Origin: Halorhodospira sp.
GTDB lineage: Bacteria > Pseudomonadota > Gammaproteobacteria > Nitrococcales > Halorhodospiraceae
Assembly: GCA_007127935.1 (NCBI GenBank)
Contig: SKYL01000152.1
Coordinates: 1 to 6,473, forward strand
Direction: 5' to 3'
DNA length: 6,473 nucleotides
A model generated the notes under the pieces. The model searched no databases and was not told the origin of the DNA. It was given only the letters and a program-made list of their open reading frames with translations. Made by a program: the position numbers and the translations under genes. This document shows positions 6,108 through 6,473 of this stretch, piece after piece. The stretch's first letter is position 1. Every line of letters starts with the position of its first letter.

Positions 6108-6473
6108 TCAGCCCGCTGATGCGTGCTTGCCGCCCCACAATGGGGCGAAGTCGAACTCGACGGTACAGCCGGGTAGTTCGAAGCGGTGGCGCTCGTCGCG
6201 GAAGTCGCCTACCTTGCGGTAGGCGCCGTCCACCAAGCGGTAGGCCTTGGCCTTGCGCGCGTCGGGGTAGACGATGACGTAGTGGCCGACGCCCTCGTCC
6301 CGGTAGAGCTGGAACTTGGCCTCTTCGTCCCGCCGCGCCGTGTGGGGGGAGATGATCTCGAAGATCCACTCCGGGGCGTGGGTCAGCCGTTCGCCCTCCG
6401 GCGGTTGGCAGAGGACCAGCACGTCGGGGCGGACCACGGTGTCGCGGGAGAACTCCACGTCGATCTCGAACAG
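6108..6473 (-). CDS. Uma2-family (DUF820) putative nuclease, 5' partial
   Basis: The frame is open to the right edge, so only the C-terminal 121 residues are present; the family is usually about 180-200 residues, so roughly 60-80 are missing. Numbering from the edge, RPDVLVL holds D17, WIFEIISP holds E39, and AKFQLY holds K53. These match the PD-(D/E)XK-type catalytic set of the Uma2 fold. HYVIVYPDARKAKAYRL is the family's conserved strand-turn-strand. A GTG at 6458 could be read as a start, but the coding pattern continues upstream and the core would be incomplete, so it is rejected. Uma2 proteins are restriction-endonuclease-like, occur in many copies in some genomes, and have no settled function. 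The gene is transcribed towards the QueC-like pair but separated from it by 239 bases with a repeat, so it is probably an independent unit. Its GC appears higher than in the QueC-like genes. Confidence 0.82.
   Translation of the reverse strand: MFEIDVEFSRDTVVRPDVLVLCQPPEGERLTHAPEWIFEIISPHTARRDEEAKFQLYRDEGVGHYVIVYPDARKAKAYRLVDGAYRKVGDFRDERHRFELPGCTVEFDFAPLWGGKHASAG

Noticed and set aside
5986..6222. Plus-strand open frame starting in the hairpin repeat
   Set aside because: Its start lies in the repeat and the remainder is antisense to Uma2; short frames across such repeats are common artefacts.
6043..6369. Minus-strand open frame of 108 codons over the Uma2 gene and the repeat
   Set aside because: It is out of frame with the Uma2 coding sequence, is low in complexity, and runs into the non-coding hairpin repeat.

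Overview
The window looks like the end of a surface-polysaccharide (capsule, exopolysaccharide or O-antigen) locus from a GC-rich Gram-negative bacterium, probably a proteobacterium. The support is a WzxC-type flippase, a CapA-family protein, an Uma2-family gene and a dispersed hairpin repeat of a type I recall from many proteobacterial genomes. No taxonomic marker is present, so the lineage is a weak inference.

Layout. Bases 1-4220 hold three plus-strand genes in one tight transcription unit: an asparagine-synthetase-like amidotransferase cut by the left edge, a flippase that overlaps it by 4 bases (GTGA), and a CapA-like protein 9 bases further on whose Shine-Dalgarno sequence contains the flippase stop codon. 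Bases 4230-5868 hold two tandem minus-strand paralogs, convergent on capA with only 9 bases between stops. Both are PP-loop ATPases related to QueC, with a WTGGWDST loop and a four-cysteine probable zinc site. Bases 5869-6107 are non-coding and hold a 26-base palindrome just upstream of the paralog pair and an 85-bp dispersed hairpin repeat. Bases 6108-6473 are the C-terminal part of a minus-strand Uma2-family (DUF820) nuclease-fold protein cut by the right edge.

How the genes may work together. The flippase would move a lipid-linked glycan unit across the inner membrane. The amidotransferase-like protein and the two QueC-like enzymes all belong to families that activate a substrate with ATP, often a carboxylate that becomes an amide. 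CapA-family proteins are linked to capsule and polyglutamate surface polymers. One model is a glycan or glycan-peptide polymer carrying amidated or otherwise nitrogen-modified carboxyl groups. The assignment to surface-polymer export is well supported, but the chemistry is inference.

Composition falls along the locus: bases 61-120 contain 47 G+C of 60, while bases 4741-4800 contain 31 of 60. This suggests a mosaic origin. No tRNA, rRNA, CRISPR array or transposase was found.
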